NCBI RefSeq assembly: GCF_037975245.1
Contig: NC_092564.1
Span: 26,704,984-26,768,983 of the forward strand
Length of the DNA: 64,000 nucleotides
Direction of reading: 5' to 3'
From: Apostichopus japonicus
Taxonomy: Eukaryota; Echinodermata; Holothuroidea; Aspidochirotida; Stichopodidae
Position numbers and translations under genes: made by a program. The stretch's first letter is position 1. Each line of letters begins with the position of its first letter. The notes under the pieces are model-generated. The model did not search any database. It had not been told where the DNA came from and saw nothing but the letters and a program-made list of their open reading frames with translations. Positions 22,301-34,639 of this stretch are shown in pieces.

Positions 22301-25300
22301 GGAGAGATTTTGTCAAACAGGTTTAAAGCAGAGAGATCGGTCGGTTAAAACTCAATTGTAATAGAATTGGTATGTTCTGACATTGTTTACTAATAGTAGC
22401 AGGTGTCATTTTTCTTTGTAAATCTTAAGAGATTCATGTATGCAAGTGCCCTCTTAGGACAACCCCCATATCCTCCCCCTCCCTCCCTCCCCTTCCCCTC
22501 CTCTCCACTCCAACTACACGCATACACACTCACATATCTGTTTGCTTCCAGTGCTGTTTCTTAGATTATTCATGTTTAGTATAAGAGTGAATTGCATTCT
22601 TTTGGTTCAATCACATAATATTTCATCTTCACTACCTTAAGGACACTCATTGCAATGCACTGACTATTTTGGAATACTTGTTCTTCAAGTAATTTTAACG
22701 GTCCTGTTTGACTTTCGGTCTGTAAAATCAGACCTTCTTCCTGGCAGAATACCAAGGGTATCCCTCTACAGATTGCCCCAATAAAAAATGATTTGCTTTT
22801 CTGAAGGCAGCATATTGGCACATTTCGCCGACCTGTCACAGATTTTGATACTAAAAAAAAAAAAAAATTATCCCAGAATTTTTTTTTCCTAAAAAAGTAT
22901 TTGACTATATTCATATTTTATTCTTTCAGGCAAAAGATTTCTAAATTTTTTTTTTTTTTCATGGATTGCAAATCATGTCAATGTAATTTGGGTAAAGTAT
23001 GATCAGTCAAATGCAATACTACTTTGCAGAATAAAACTTGATTTATGGATGGCTTTAAAAGTTTTCATTACGTCAAATCATTGACCTCTTCAGAGGTCTC
23101 CCTTGGCTGGGTGGGCCTCTGGTTTTCCCAAACTGTTTACCTGGAGTATCCTTTGAATGGGACATTTGTTCTTATTAGTTCTTACATTCATTCATTCATG
23201 CATTCATCCTTTCTTTATTATCTCTTTATTCATTCTAATGATTCTCCCCCCCCCCCTTCTACTAATGCTTTTATGTTGACGTGGGTAACTTGTTCCATCT
23301 ACCCTACTATATTTACTCTATAAATTTAAAATGTCACAAAGAAAGAATAATCACTAATGTATGCGCATATTATCACAGAATTATTCTTTTGAAATTTGTA
23401 GAATAGGATTTTCGTGGTCGTATACATTATTGACCAATCTCTCAGTCAGCATGAAATGTCCTAGTAGCTTTTAACTCGTTGTATATTTTAACATAGGATG
23501 AAAATGCCAAAATTGTCATATGTCTGATTACCACTCGTAGCTTTTGGTAGAAAGCATATCTATATCCGAGAGAGAAACAAAATTGAAAAAGGTGACTTCA
23601 GGCAGAAAACTGTAGTCTTGATAAGTCATTGATCAAGGAAAAAGAAGAAAAAGAAAAAAAGTGAGCGGTTAGTAATGGTTTTGTAAATCTTCTGATTTGC
23701 AAGATATTTACCTTTAAGGTATGCTAAATGTCTGGACTGCTCCTTTAAGGTTAAATTGACGATGATATCCGTTCCTCAGTGCAGGCATCATTGTTAATGT
23801 TAATCTAATTGTTTTCTTTTAAATTATATTAAATTTTCATAACTCCACCAAAATTATGGTTATTTTTAACTGCTGAACCTCGATCAGTTGTTTGAAGCGT
23901 CATATCTCATAAATTATGAAATGGGAGATAGGAGACAGTTTTCAAAGGTCTATGGCATATTTAAAAAATCAATTTTTGTGCCTAAAAGTTAGTCCTTAAA
24001 GGAAAAGAGAAAAGTGATGGTTGGAAGAATGATCGTGCTCTAAGCTTACGTCTTCTCCAAAACTGTTTTCGTAAATTTCGTCCAAAGTAGGAAAAAGAGA
24101 AATATTATTTCAATTTTGAACTGATGTAAAACTTTAAGATTCAGCTTTTTAGTTTGTCATGCTTGTTTCCTCCCCTTTGTTTTTTTGTTGAACCACTTAC
24201 AATTGCCAAGTATTTTGTTCAATCTTTAAGCATGCTTAAGGTACTATTATGCATTTTAGGGGGGGTTATTTTCCCCTCATGTTTTCTTCAAATTCAACCC
24301 GTTTTCTTTTTCTTTTTATGGGGCGGGGGGTGCGGCAGCTTAATCTGCAGCTGAGATATTTTAGCAGCTTATATGAATTCAGCTGATTTTGTAAAGCATT
24401 TTTAACTTTTTGTTTTTTTGGTTTGGATTTGTTTCTTTTTAAAATTTCATTTTATACTTTGTTTGTTAATAATTTATGTCAATGCTCATAATTTGAGGGT
24501 AAACCATGTAATTTTATTACGTTAGGTTAGCAAAATGAAAGAAGTTTGTTGTCTGTGGGACAGGAAGACAGCATTATCATCGAGAGATTTGTGTGATGTT
24601 GGAACGAAGATTAAATGGAAGGTCGGTCGGTTAAAATTTGAGCTTATGTAAAGGAAGAAGTGGATTAAGAGATTTAAGCCCTGGAATTTCCTGTTAGGAA
24701 AAGCTGTTGAGCAAATTTGCTACTGCTTGATGGGAGCCCTTAAACATGAAAGAATGTTTAAAATATGGAGGGGAACAAAACAGAGTGATTGTTGGTGTTG
24801 AGTAACAGTCGGTGGGCAAACCCTAAACCTTCATATAATATGATAAAAGATAAGGCTATATGATTACTTGATGATGATGATGTAGTTATATTCTGTGTCA
24901 ACAATTATGGGTGTGGGTGGTCTATTCTTCCAGTGAAAGAGAGAGAAACTGGTTCACTGTGGAGAAATCTTGCATAATGTTTGGTGTTTTTTTTTTTTTC
25001 CACCAAGAGCAAGGTGTTGGACAGTGTATATGTTCACCTTTGCCCCCCCCCCCGCCCCCCAGCCACTCTTTAGGGACGGCTTTTTGACGGCTTTTTTGTG
25101 GCAGCATTAGTTGAACAGTTATATTGGACAGTTGACAGAAGTTTTTGTAGGAACCAAAAGAGGTGTTTGGGTTTTAAGGGTATTCATAGAACAGTGGTAC
25201 CTCACTAGATCTGCAGGTATAGATAAAAAAAATCTATTTTAATTTCTGGACATTGTAAATTATTATTATTATTATTAAATATTAAGTTAATAACGATGTA

Positions 25301-27329
25301 AGTTTTTAAGTAACGATGTTCAATTGTTGTTAAGGGAAACGAAGATAATTCTTTCCTCATTTCCCGTTTTATCTATGTTTTTGTACAGATAAAAACTTTT
25401 GTGTATAACCTTAGTGCTGATCAATGTGTGTAATTCTCTGTGCTGCTGTATAATTGGGGTATATACCTCCTCTCTCTACGGTGGGTAGTGTAAAACTCTT
25501 TCTCGTTTTATGTGTGTAAATGTAATGAATCATGTTATGACGTAATCCATCCATACCGAAGGAAAAAGGCACAAATTTGACCATATTTTACCCGTCACCG
25601 GCTTTCTGCATTTGGTGAGATGTTTAAAGGAAGCTTTACATTTTTTTTTTCTCCATTTTTATTGTCACAAACTTTTACGTGGGTTAGAAACCAAAAAAAG
25701 ATAAGAAGCATAACTGCAAGCTAAATATTGCGCTCTTTGGCTGTCCGCGTTTCTAAACCAAATCAAAACATTCGTGTTTGGTTGAAAGCATTTATTAAAA
25801 TATCAGGGAACAAATGAAAGAACACAAATTGTAAAGAAAAAAATGTGAAGAATGTGATTGGTGAAGTTGAATGTTAACATTTATAACAGTCGTTTTTTTA
25901 TGTCAAAGAAGACCTTGATGTGGTACACATTTTTTACTCAGGGTTACCATAGCGAGGAATCTAGGTTTTAAAAATATGACCCAATAGAAAAGAAAAAATG
26001 GAAAAGAAGGGAAATCAATTTTTTAAAAAAGAAGAAGAAGAAGAAGATATTTCTTTGATCGTTTTTACGATCCTTCTTAAAATGTGGTTTTGAGAAGACC
26101 TCAAAGTATGTTCTTTAATATCTACCTCAGTTTATTGCTGACAATTTATCATGGAATGAACCATGTGTGGAATCAACAAAACTCTTAGGACTTGCTTTAT
26201 TGTACATAGGATATAAATATATCTTTCTCCTGTTTATTAGTCAGGGGAATATTTAAGTATTGTTCCAGGTTAATACACTATCACTTACCTTGGATAAACT
26301 TTTCTATTCTTGTTCTCATTTTGTGTTTTTTCTTTCTTATAATATGTTTTTCATTTTAAAGGAGACATTTCGATGGCAGAGAGAACTTAATATTCCTGCA
26401 CTGTTTTATAATTGAGATTCCCATCTCGTTATCTTGTTGCTAACTTGAGATATTGGTTGACTAAAGGTCGTTAACCTATTTTGAGTGACTGAACCCCTTC
26501 TTACTCTTACTCTGGGAAGTGTGTCACAGTCACAGTGTGTCACAGTCACAGTCTGTGATATCTTCACAGCAGACGTTACTTTCAAGAGGTTTCCATTTTG
26601 TTGTTATAATCTTATTGTTGATTTATCTAAGTTTCTAGTCTGGTAGACTTGGACTCTTTGCTTTAGTTTCTGATGTTTCTCTGTAGTCAGAAATATTACC
26701 ACAATGTAACTCTTTTTTGTAGAAACGATATTCCTGTTTAAACAAAAAACAACTCATTTATATTATAAAAGACAAAAACAAAGAGTTTCAGCTAAATAGT
26801 GGTGATAACATCATTCTTCTGCTGTTTGCAGAGTATTACAAAATATTAAAAACATATTTTGAAAAAATCGTATGTTCATGGTACAAAATGCTTTAAGGAG
26901 TGTGTGGTTTAGACCTTAGGATGTAGAAAATGTTCAGAAAATTTTGCTGTAAAGCAATCAGGTTTAGTCACTAGAAAATCCCTTTGAAATGCTCAGCTTG
27001 AGAGTAACACTTCAAGGGAGATGCATACCACTGCTCCCTTACCTGTCTACACATGACAATAGCACTACCACTCTAGCCAGGTCCTAGTGTTTGTATGCAT
27101 ATAACGTCCCTTCAGCAACACACTGATAGTTTAACATTGGTCAGCTTACTGTTTCAGAGTTCAACATTATAGAATGAATACAAATGTAAAGTCTTGCTTG
27201 AAAGCAGCCAGTTTGGGACTGTTTGCTATGATTTCCCTAACTTTGCTAAATACTATCCTCTCATATCATGCTTCAAAGCACTTATACTTGCAGTATGAAC
27301 AGTTCCTAACCTAGTATGTGGATCCACCT

Positions 27330-28560
27330 CAGTGATTTCCAGTACTGTTTTTATAGAGGTCAAATGTGAGTCTGATATCTACAACAAAATGACAACTCCA
27401 ACTGTGAAGTTTGGGCCAACTCAATAGCATCCATATCCACCTCAAATGCAAAAAAAAAAAAAGAACTCTGTAGTTGTTTGAGTTCAATGGTTATTTGAGG
27501 TCAGTTTCTGAAAACCTTGTTAGCATAACTCCCAAAAGTAAAAGCTCAGATGAAATTTGTACTTGAAACAGATCTCTGCATTTTCTGTGGAGGTTATTGG
27601 TAAACAGAATTCAAAAATCTGCAAAAAACATTTGTAAACATGGCAACAGTCAAGCAGGGATAGATTTGAGTGCTTACACTCCACATTTTAATGTATGTTC
27701 ACATTGAATCCTTCGTTTGTGACCAACAAATAGGACGTTTGGATTAACAGAAAAGGAGTCATATCTACATTTCCACAGGTAGTAGTTACAGGAGACGGGG
27801 GGGGGGGGGGGGGATCTCAGGGGTCAGATCCTGAGTGCAAGAGCGTTCACACCAGGAAGTCAATCTCAAACAGGATCAGATCCCCTGTTCAAGATCTGTA
27901 GTAAAAGCAATCTTTGCAACTTTGGTATGTTGATTCTCCTTGGTGAGTACAAATTAGCCCCATTTGTTTTTGTTTTATTGACTCTTGTACTTCAGGTGGT
28001 CATTTAAGGTTAAAATGGGGTTGAAGTCTGAAAACTTTGTGAACATCATAATCCCAAAGAAAAACAAGAATGCAAAAATGCATTGAAGTTTTGATTACTT
28101 CATTGCAATAGACTTCTGCTTATTCACCAGAAACAGCTATTATAATATAAATGTCCTGATTTCTACCATGAGATACGGCATCATGTTGAAATGGTTTCCA
28201 AAGTTGTACTGCTGGTGACCCAGATGGCCATTGACCTCTACCAAAAGCATATGAGTTTTTCTATTCAATGTAATGCATCCGCATGCCACTTATAAACAAT
28301 CTCCATGCTTCCTAACTTGAGAGATAGTGTTACAAGGTTTTCAGTGTTTGACATCTGGTGACCTGAGATTATCTTTAACCTCAAAGTTAATTAATAAACT
28401 TCTTCTCTGTATGATCTCTGGTGACCCCAAATGACATTTGACCTCCCAGAAAACAAGGATCGGGTTCTTCAACTCAATGTGGTATTCCTACACACCAATT
28501 ATGAAATTGGTCCAATTTTCCCTTCTTGAGATATCGTATTTACAAGCAATGCATGACACA
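27330..28560. repeat. diverged copies of AGGTCA/TGACCT-rich dispersed repeat
   Basis: Degenerate units with GAGGTCA, GACCTC and CCCAAATGACATTTGACCTC motifs. At 28071 comes AGAATGCAAAAATGCATT, a palindromic segment that also opens the arrays at ~35370 and ~41383. At 28430-28560 the unit resembles the better preserved copies there. No coding content. Confidence 0.6.
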
Positions 28561-28801
28561 CACAAACACTCAATATGACTATAAAGGTTACCATTATCAC
28601 GAAACCACTTCTGTGTTTAAATTGCTAAGAGGTTGGTTAGGGGAGGGAATGGGTTGGTTTGTGAGTTCTCATTTCCACAATAGTTGAAGATGTCATTACC
28701 CAACTCAGTTGGTACAATATTACCAATTATCTTTACCGAAGTGGAGAGAGTAACACTTTCTTTTAAATGATCTAAATTCTTTTGATTGCCTAAAGTAATG
28801 C

Positions 28802-29008
28802 TCAACGTTTCCTGAATCTGCTTAGCTCATTTCGCTGCGTAGTTGGGGTTGAAAATATTAATATACAACAACCAGTTAAAACAACAGTATCGGGCAGTAT
28901 GTTATCACCCTCCGTTCCATTTTTGAAGAACAAATTACGATTAAAACATTGAACGCTTCTATCGCTTAGCATACAACTTCCGAGGAACAACACAAAACCG
29001 GAAAACAT
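28802..29008 (-). other. small ORF in left inverted arm with signal-peptide-like start (doubtful)
   Basis: A 68-codon ORF whose start MFSGFVLFLGSCMLS is hydrophobic like a signal peptide, followed by RNLFFKNGTEGDN. A related ORF is on the + strand in the right arm (33978-34184). The copies differ mainly at amino-acid-changing positions (F/I, D/N, V/A, I/V, D/N, G/A), which argues against purifying selection. No family recognised; probably duplicated non-coding DNA, possibly a decayed first exon. Confidence 0.2.
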
Positions 29009-29282
29009 TTATGAATAACAAAAAGGTTTGATTTGACTGCTTCGAAATCACGTATCACTGGCAAAATGCGTCTTACGCCCTCTAGCGGCCTCTATTCATA
29101 GGAACAATAGAAAACCGGAAAACTTTTGGACGAACAAAGGTTTTTCAAACCTTTGTTCGTCCAAAAAGTTTTTCGGTTGTCTATTGTTCCTCTGAAGTCA
29201 AAAACTGACCAAAAAAGAGGCCGCAAGAGGGCGCTCGATGCATCTTGCAGTCAGAGCCGTATATAGAGAGAGTTTGGCCAAC
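28859..29282 (+). repeat. left arm of long inverted repeat
   Basis: About 424 bp that reappear as reverse complement at 33430-34165 with roughly 95% identity by eye. The extra ~300 bp in the right arm is the CACGTG palindrome. The match runs from ACAACA(A)CCAGTTAAAAC at the outer end to GTTTGGCCAAC at the inner end. The arm includes the 196-bp foldback at 29056-29251. Arms are separated by ~4.15 kb. Confidence 0.9.
29056..29251. repeat. foldback (MITE-like) element, left-arm copy
   Basis: Near-perfect hairpin: CACTGGCAAAATGCGTC at the left end pairs with GATGCATCTTGCAG(T) at the right end. The arms continue through GCCCTCTAGCGGCCTCT and its partner to AAAGGTTT-TTC-AAACCTTT at the centre (29141-29150). 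No ORF. Same element as 33777-33973. Confidence 0.9.
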
Positions 29283-32200
29283 TGGCGATTTGTGACGTCA
29301 CACGCAAACCATGGGCATCAAAATAGGTCCAGTTGTCGTTACCAGTTGCGCGAAACACGAAAAACACCACACACAATATATAGCAGCTTTGCAAACTGTG
29401 CTCGTTGCGAACAAACGAAGCGACTCAGAATGTCAGATTTTGACAGGCATACGAGGAACAAAATGGATATCAGGTAATGAATTAGAGTATGCGTTAGTTA
29501 ATGATATTTACGTTTTATCTTCACACCTGAAATGCATAGAAAACTAGCTGAAAACCTGTTATTACACTTGTTTTATTTTACGCCTCATACTACTAGTCCT
29601 ACTTTAGTCATACAAACGAAAAGCACACATCACAGTACTGGCTAGGCTAGATTACAGACGCACAACTATAGCATCAGGCCTACATTAATAGATCCTTCAA
29701 TTAAATAAAGTAGGCCTACACAAAAAATGACAATTTATGCTTCACTGATCTTTTCAGGTTTGCCAAAAAGTAGTTGTACCAGAGGTCATTGTATTAAACT
29801 CCAGAAGTTACATAGTAGGATTAATATTCGGCATAACTTTTTCTCTAAAGTCTAATACAACTTATACAAGGGTTGTGAATGAATGGAATGGTATGCCTGA
29901 GAAGGTTGAATTGCAAGTAGTGAATGGGTTTAAAAATACTTTGGATGAGTACATTAAGCATTGTAAGTGGGTATGACATTTGATGTCCTCGGTTTTATTC
30001 CTCTCATATAGCCTTAGGGTCCTTAATGGGGACTTGAATGTCTCTCCTGGTTTTTTTTCTACTAAACTAAACTATATACTTGAGTGTAGGAGTTAGCAAT
30101 AGTTGGGAGTCTGTGGGCAAACCTAAGACTGATATTGTGGTGTTAATTTCTCAGGAATGTAGTACTAGGCTATAGTAGGTGCAACAGATTGAATGGGTCT
30201 GTCAAGAAAAAAAAAAACCTGCAACAACTGAATACTGGTGTATGTTGTAGCTTATGTACTTTCCATTAACATATATACTATACGGTCATGTCCTTAATAA
30301 GGTTTAATGGATCACACTGACATAGTGTGCCTACTTGTCAGTGTTGTCAACTGAGCACAGGGCTGATGACATCATTCAGTTTGTTATTATGCAGACAGCA
30401 AATGGCCATAATGATAATTATTAAAATACTTATTCTTCATACTGCCCTTACTGGCCTTACCTGAACAGTGATGTATAAAAATGCAAGAAGTCCTTATGCT
30501 TTTCATTTAAGAATCGTTTCAGCCTGTCCTATTTCAAACATATGATTGGCAGGTTTCCACGTTACATAGCTTATCAAAATGGAGCTGTTCTGTAAAGCAA
30601 GAAAATCACACATATGCATGCATACAAACACACTCATATAACAATTTCTGAATATCTTTTCAGCTGCCCAAAGGTACTGGAATGCAAGCTCTGTTGAGTG
30701 AATTAAAAAACCCTCATTGTACTCTTTTATTATGGTCAGCGTAGCTGGAACCCGAACCAGCAATGATGGTGATGTGGATTTGACAGTACCTAGACAAGAA
30801 TTCAATAGCTGCTTTGTGTTGAAGTGGGTTCAACTTGCTCAAGGCCATGACAGGATGATGACTAGACATCAGGATGAATTATCTGTTGCAGAGCTCTATA
30901 AACCAGGCAGTTGTTAAAACATCCATTGGGTGACCCTCACAGTCTACCAGGCACTGCATCGCAGAAGCAAAATGAAGTGTGTGTGATACCTTCATCTTAT
31001 GAGAGTGGAATGGTATCAGTGTGGCCTCTGTCAATTTGGCTTCAAGTCTTTGTTTTCTTGAAAGCTGAGAAGATCTTTCAGTGGTTTCACACTGACCTCT
31101 GTACTTGACAATTCATGTGTATTTGCCAGCTCAGGAGGAAGCCAGATTTTAATTACATTAACCAATGCTGACTTTTTTTTGGACATGTGGTACATCTGCA
31201 AGGAGGTGAAGGAAGCAGTTGGAGTTGCATGGATGTGGAATCTTGTTGATAGTCTGGCAGTCTTATCCACAGATTATCCCAAAGCTTCTCCACATTGCCA
31301 CATTCAGAACTTATTACATTGATAAACTTGAAAATTGCAGGAATCTAACGAAGCACCCATCAAGGGAATTTGTTTGTATAATTATTGAAAGCTTTGACCT
31401 TCTGATGTGACAGACTAATGTGAAATAAAGGGCAGTAGATTACCTTGTAAATGAACCTTGTTATTGTTTGATTGTATCTAATGTTTGCAAAATTTTAAGT
31501 TGCATGCTACCAATTGAAACATAATTCTTTCTCTATTAATGGGATATAAATACTTCTCCTTAAAGAGTGTGAAGACTCCCGCACAAAGAAACGTCTCATG
31601 CCGGTTATCTGACCTAGTTTCGAATGCGGTGTAACAGAAGTGTTAGACACCACCATTGATCCCAGAAAATACACACACAGCTTGCTACCATCTGTTAATA
31701 GACATTAGTGTACAGTCAATACAAACATCACGGTCAATACCCACAACACAGTGCACATAGCAGCGTGGACATCTCAGGTCTAGATAAAAGATAACAAGGT
31801 ATCAGGTTTCATTACTGTCTGCATTTTGTAGCGACACAAAAAAACTTCACTTGCAAGCCATGGAAAGTAAACTTTTTCAGAGCGCGGCATGCAGTTTAGG
31901 GCGAGTCTTCAATACCTTTAAATATACTGCATCGGTTGTTGTCACTTGATCATTTGCTTGTGTTTGAGCTAAACAGCTTAAATAATATGTAAAAAAATAA
32001 TACAAACTTTCAAATTGCCAGATATTTACTTGCTCAAAATCATTATCCCATCATGATTTGTTGCTATCCTTGAGTCCATTATTCAGATGATGAGGCAGAT
32101 TCCCTTCAACTCTCCATGATGAAGGTAAAACCTTATATCTTAACCAACTGCCATTGAGTGTCCATTTGAAAGTTTCAAACACACAAGTGCATTGATTAAA

Positions 32201-33429
32201 ACAAAGACTTTATTGCTGTGGTTGCAGGAACTGGATTTCAGTCTAGTAGTCACTCACCAGGTTAGTCTTTATCACAGTCTGCTAACTGTGGCTTTTTATG
32301 TAAGGAGTTTTTCTTCAGAGCACATGTCACCTTTGATTTGTAAACAAGTCCTGAAATTCAGGGAGTTAAAATTTACTGTCTAAAGATAATTTAAAAAGAT
32401 TTTTTTTTAACTTCAATCGTCAATGTGGGTGTCAATTAAGGGAATAAGGAGGTACTGATGCAACTTTGATAAATGATAGTTGACTGCATCCAAATTAAAC
32501 CAAGGCCTAGGCTATACTTTTGAAGAAGAAAAAATTAGGCTGAATTTATGTTAGCCTAAAAAGCTAGGCCAATGCTGACAATAAACACAAACCAAGATCA
32601 TTTAACCATTTGGGCACTTGTTTATGGCATACTAAAAGGGTCTATATAATTAGGCCTGTATGTGTACACAACCCACAGGTTGCCAATGAGTATAGACCTA
32701 GCCTAACTAGTTTAGGCCTAGGCTACTTTGTTTTCCTTAGGCCTAGTTTAATTGGGCCTTATACTGTGCCATATTATGTAATGTGCTATAACAGTTGTAG
32801 TAATAGCAAGAATGGTCCAGGTCTAACTAAGCCCAGGCTTAACTTATGCTTCAGGCTTAACTAAGGATTAGGGCTTTACGTGATGCCTAGAGGCTAGCCC
32901 ACCCTTTTACATTAAACTAAAAGTGATACTTTTTTAGGCTAGGCATAGCCTAGGCATACAATAACTAGGAATTAGGATAACTATATGTGCGACTGAAACT
33001 GCCATGCCTATGATTAGGAGAGCTGGCATAATGAAATCGAATTTGTGGATCGTAAAACGAGAGAGAATAGCCATTACAGAAACATGTCTGAACGTAAAAT
33101 TCTCGCATTGCTTGTACATTACTCGTATTACACTAGGGCCTATGGCTAGTAGTATGGGCCTAGGCTACACAGACTTTTTTTCATTAGATCTCCATCTTGT
33201 TCTTTCTACTTCCAAAAAATTCCTCTTCTTTTATGGTCAGTCGGAAAATCAAACAACAATATCCATGTTCTCACCGATTGCAGCATCCCCAGCACCATTT
33301 CTTTCATAATTTCGTACTTTTTTCGTTTACACAAACGATAGTCTATACACTGTGAGTATGCGTGTCGCCTGCTATAAAGTTTTCAAGTGGACCTATTTTA
33401 CCACCCTGTGTGGGCGTTTTCCCTCTCGA
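29283..33429. other. spacer between inverted arms; LINE remnant and unassigned sequence
   Basis: About 4.1 kb. Holds a frameshifted LINE tail (29775-29979) and a segment at 30660-31430 with several overlapping 60-100-codon ORFs that I do not recognise. From 32500 to 33170 it is dense in GGCCTAGGCTA-type short motifs. A TGACGTCA CRE-like octamer lies at 29293-29300. No transposase or other gene was recognised, so the arms are not proven to be the ends of one element. Confidence 0.5.
29775..29979 (+). pseudogene. LINE polymerase C-terminal remnant, frameshifted
   Basis: One frame gives SCTRGHCIKLQKLHSRINI and, after a frameshift near 29852, the next gives TRVVNEWNGMPEKVE and FKNTLDEYIK before a stop at 29977-29979. 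T-R-G-H-x-x-K-L, R-V-V-N-x-W-N-x-(L/M)-P and F-K-x-x-L-D are the conserved tail of jockey/CR1-type LINE polymerases. Short and broken. Confidence 0.75.
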
Positions 33430-33481
33430 CCAATCCAAATCGGTTACATGGTTGGCCAAACTCTCTCTATATACGGCTCTG

Positions 33482-33785
33482 CTTGCAGTGTTACAAATCA
33501 AGCATCACGTGATCACGGTTTGAATCAGGTGATCATCACGTGATCATCACGTGATCAAACATTTTGACTGCTTTGAAATCACGTGATCACGCTTTAAAAT
33601 CAGGTGACAATCACTGCTGAAGCAGTCAAATGTTTGATCACGTGACGATCACCTGATTTCAAAGCGTGATCACGTGATTTCAAAGCAGTCAAAATGTTTG
33701 ATCACGTGATGATCACGTGATGATCACGTGATGATCACCTGATTCAAACCGTGATCACGTGATGTTTGATTTGTAACACTGCAAG
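33482..33785. repeat. 304-bp palindrome with ten CACGTG E-boxes
   Basis: Starts CTTGCAGTGTTACAAATCA and ends with its reverse complement. The arms match except for one extra GATCATCACGT-type unit on the right and a degenerate centre near 33605-33635. CACGTG hexamers occur at 33506, 33537, 33548, 33580, 33639, 33671, 33703, 33714, 33725 and 33756, nearly all as ATCACGTGAT. CAGTGTTACAAAT is a hAT-like terminus, so it may be a foldback hAT derivative; no clean target duplication was found. Confidence 0.9.
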
Positions 33786-33973
33786 ATGCGTCGAGCGCCC
33801 TCTTGCGGCCTCTTTTTTGGTCAGTTTTTAACTTCAGAGGAACAATAGACAACCGAAAAACTTTTTGGACGAACAAAGGTTTGAAAAACCTTTGTTCGTC
33901 CAAAAGTTTTCCGGATTTCTATTGTTCCTATGAATAGAGGCCGCTAGAGGGCGTAAGACGCATTTTGCCAGTG
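33777..33973. repeat. foldback (MITE-like) element, right-arm copy
   Basis: Bounded by CACTGCAAGATGCGTC at 33777 and GACGCATTTTGCCAGTG ending at 33973, forming a 197-bp hairpin through AGGCCGC/GCGGCC(T) to a GGTTTGAAAAACC centre. It corresponds to 29056-29251 in inverse orientation. Confidence 0.9.
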
Positions 33974-33977
33974 ATAC

Positions 33978-34184
33978 GTGATTTCGAAGCAGTCAAATCA
34001 AACCTTTTTGTTATTCATGTTTTCCGGTATTGTTCTGTTCCTCGGAAGCTGTATGCTAAGCAATAGAAGCGCTCAATGTTTTAATCGTAATTTGTTCTTC
34101 AAAAATGGAACGGAGGGTGATAACGTACTGCCCAATACTGTTGTTTTAACTGCTTGTTGTATAAGTTTAAGATCTCATGGCTAA
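33978..34184 (+). other. small ORF in right inverted arm (partner of the left-arm ORF; doubtful)
   Basis: 68 codons; contains MFSGIVLFLGSCMLS, then RNLFFKNGTEGDN, closely matching the left-arm ORF but pointing the opposite way. It is signal-peptide-like, but differences between copies are mostly nonsynonymous and no domain is recognised. Could be a decayed first exon or a chance ORF. Confidence 0.2.
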
Positions 34185-34639
34185 GAAAGTTAGTTTGGTG
34201 AAATACACGGGCGTCTGCAGAAAAAAAATCAGGGTACAAATAATCCAAGTAGACTTGTATACGATGGGTCTGGAGTCCTCTCCCAGAAAAAAAATTATAG
34301 ACTGCCGCAAATACGATTTCCGCCCTTTATTCAACAACTGTGGATAAATATAATAAAAGAAGAACTATAGATATCTTAAGTTACATCGACTTATATGAAT
34401 GCTGCTCCTGCATGCTCGTATATTCATCTTAGAAAGCTATTACGTCTCACAGTACGATGAAAAGTGTACTATAGTGTAGCAGGTTGTAAGGCCCAGTTTA
34501 TTCTTACATCTTACGTTGTTACATCAGAGACATATAATTTGAAACATCTAAATACTTTCCTTCCAAAGTTTTATCTTCTCAAAATATTTCCCGAAAATGC
34601 CCAAAACTTCAGGTAATTCAACTGAAAGTGGAAACACCG

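Larger units (their letters stand above)
18277..28000. other. intergenic / possible long 3' UTR, no gene recognised
   Basis: AT-rich sequence after the receptor stop, with no ORF that looks coding except the LINE tail at 19085-19380. Contains many T, A, G and C runs (for example G runs near 18838, 19597, 27797; C runs near 20599, 23245, 25041), short ATT and TGATGA repeats, a CT-rich tract (22470-22505) and a small GTGTCACAGTCACA duplication (26520-26552). The T-rich, low-ORF character would fit a long 3' UTR plus intergenic DNA; I cannot place its end. Confidence 0.5.
33430..34165 (-). repeat. right arm of long inverted repeat, with palindrome insertion
   Basis: Reverse complement of 28859-29282 from GTTGGCCAAAC at the inner end to CTGCTTGTTGTATAAG at the outer end, but interrupted by the 304-bp palindrome (33482-33785) that the left arm lacks. 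The interruption lies at the CTTGCAG end of the foldback element, so the palindrome postdates, or was lost from, one arm. Confidence 0.9.

Noticed and set aside
30503-31430. Cluster of 60-100-codon ORFs on both strands
   Set aside because: Considered as a decayed transposase, but no DDE, THAP or other motif could be pointed to; left as unassigned spacer.
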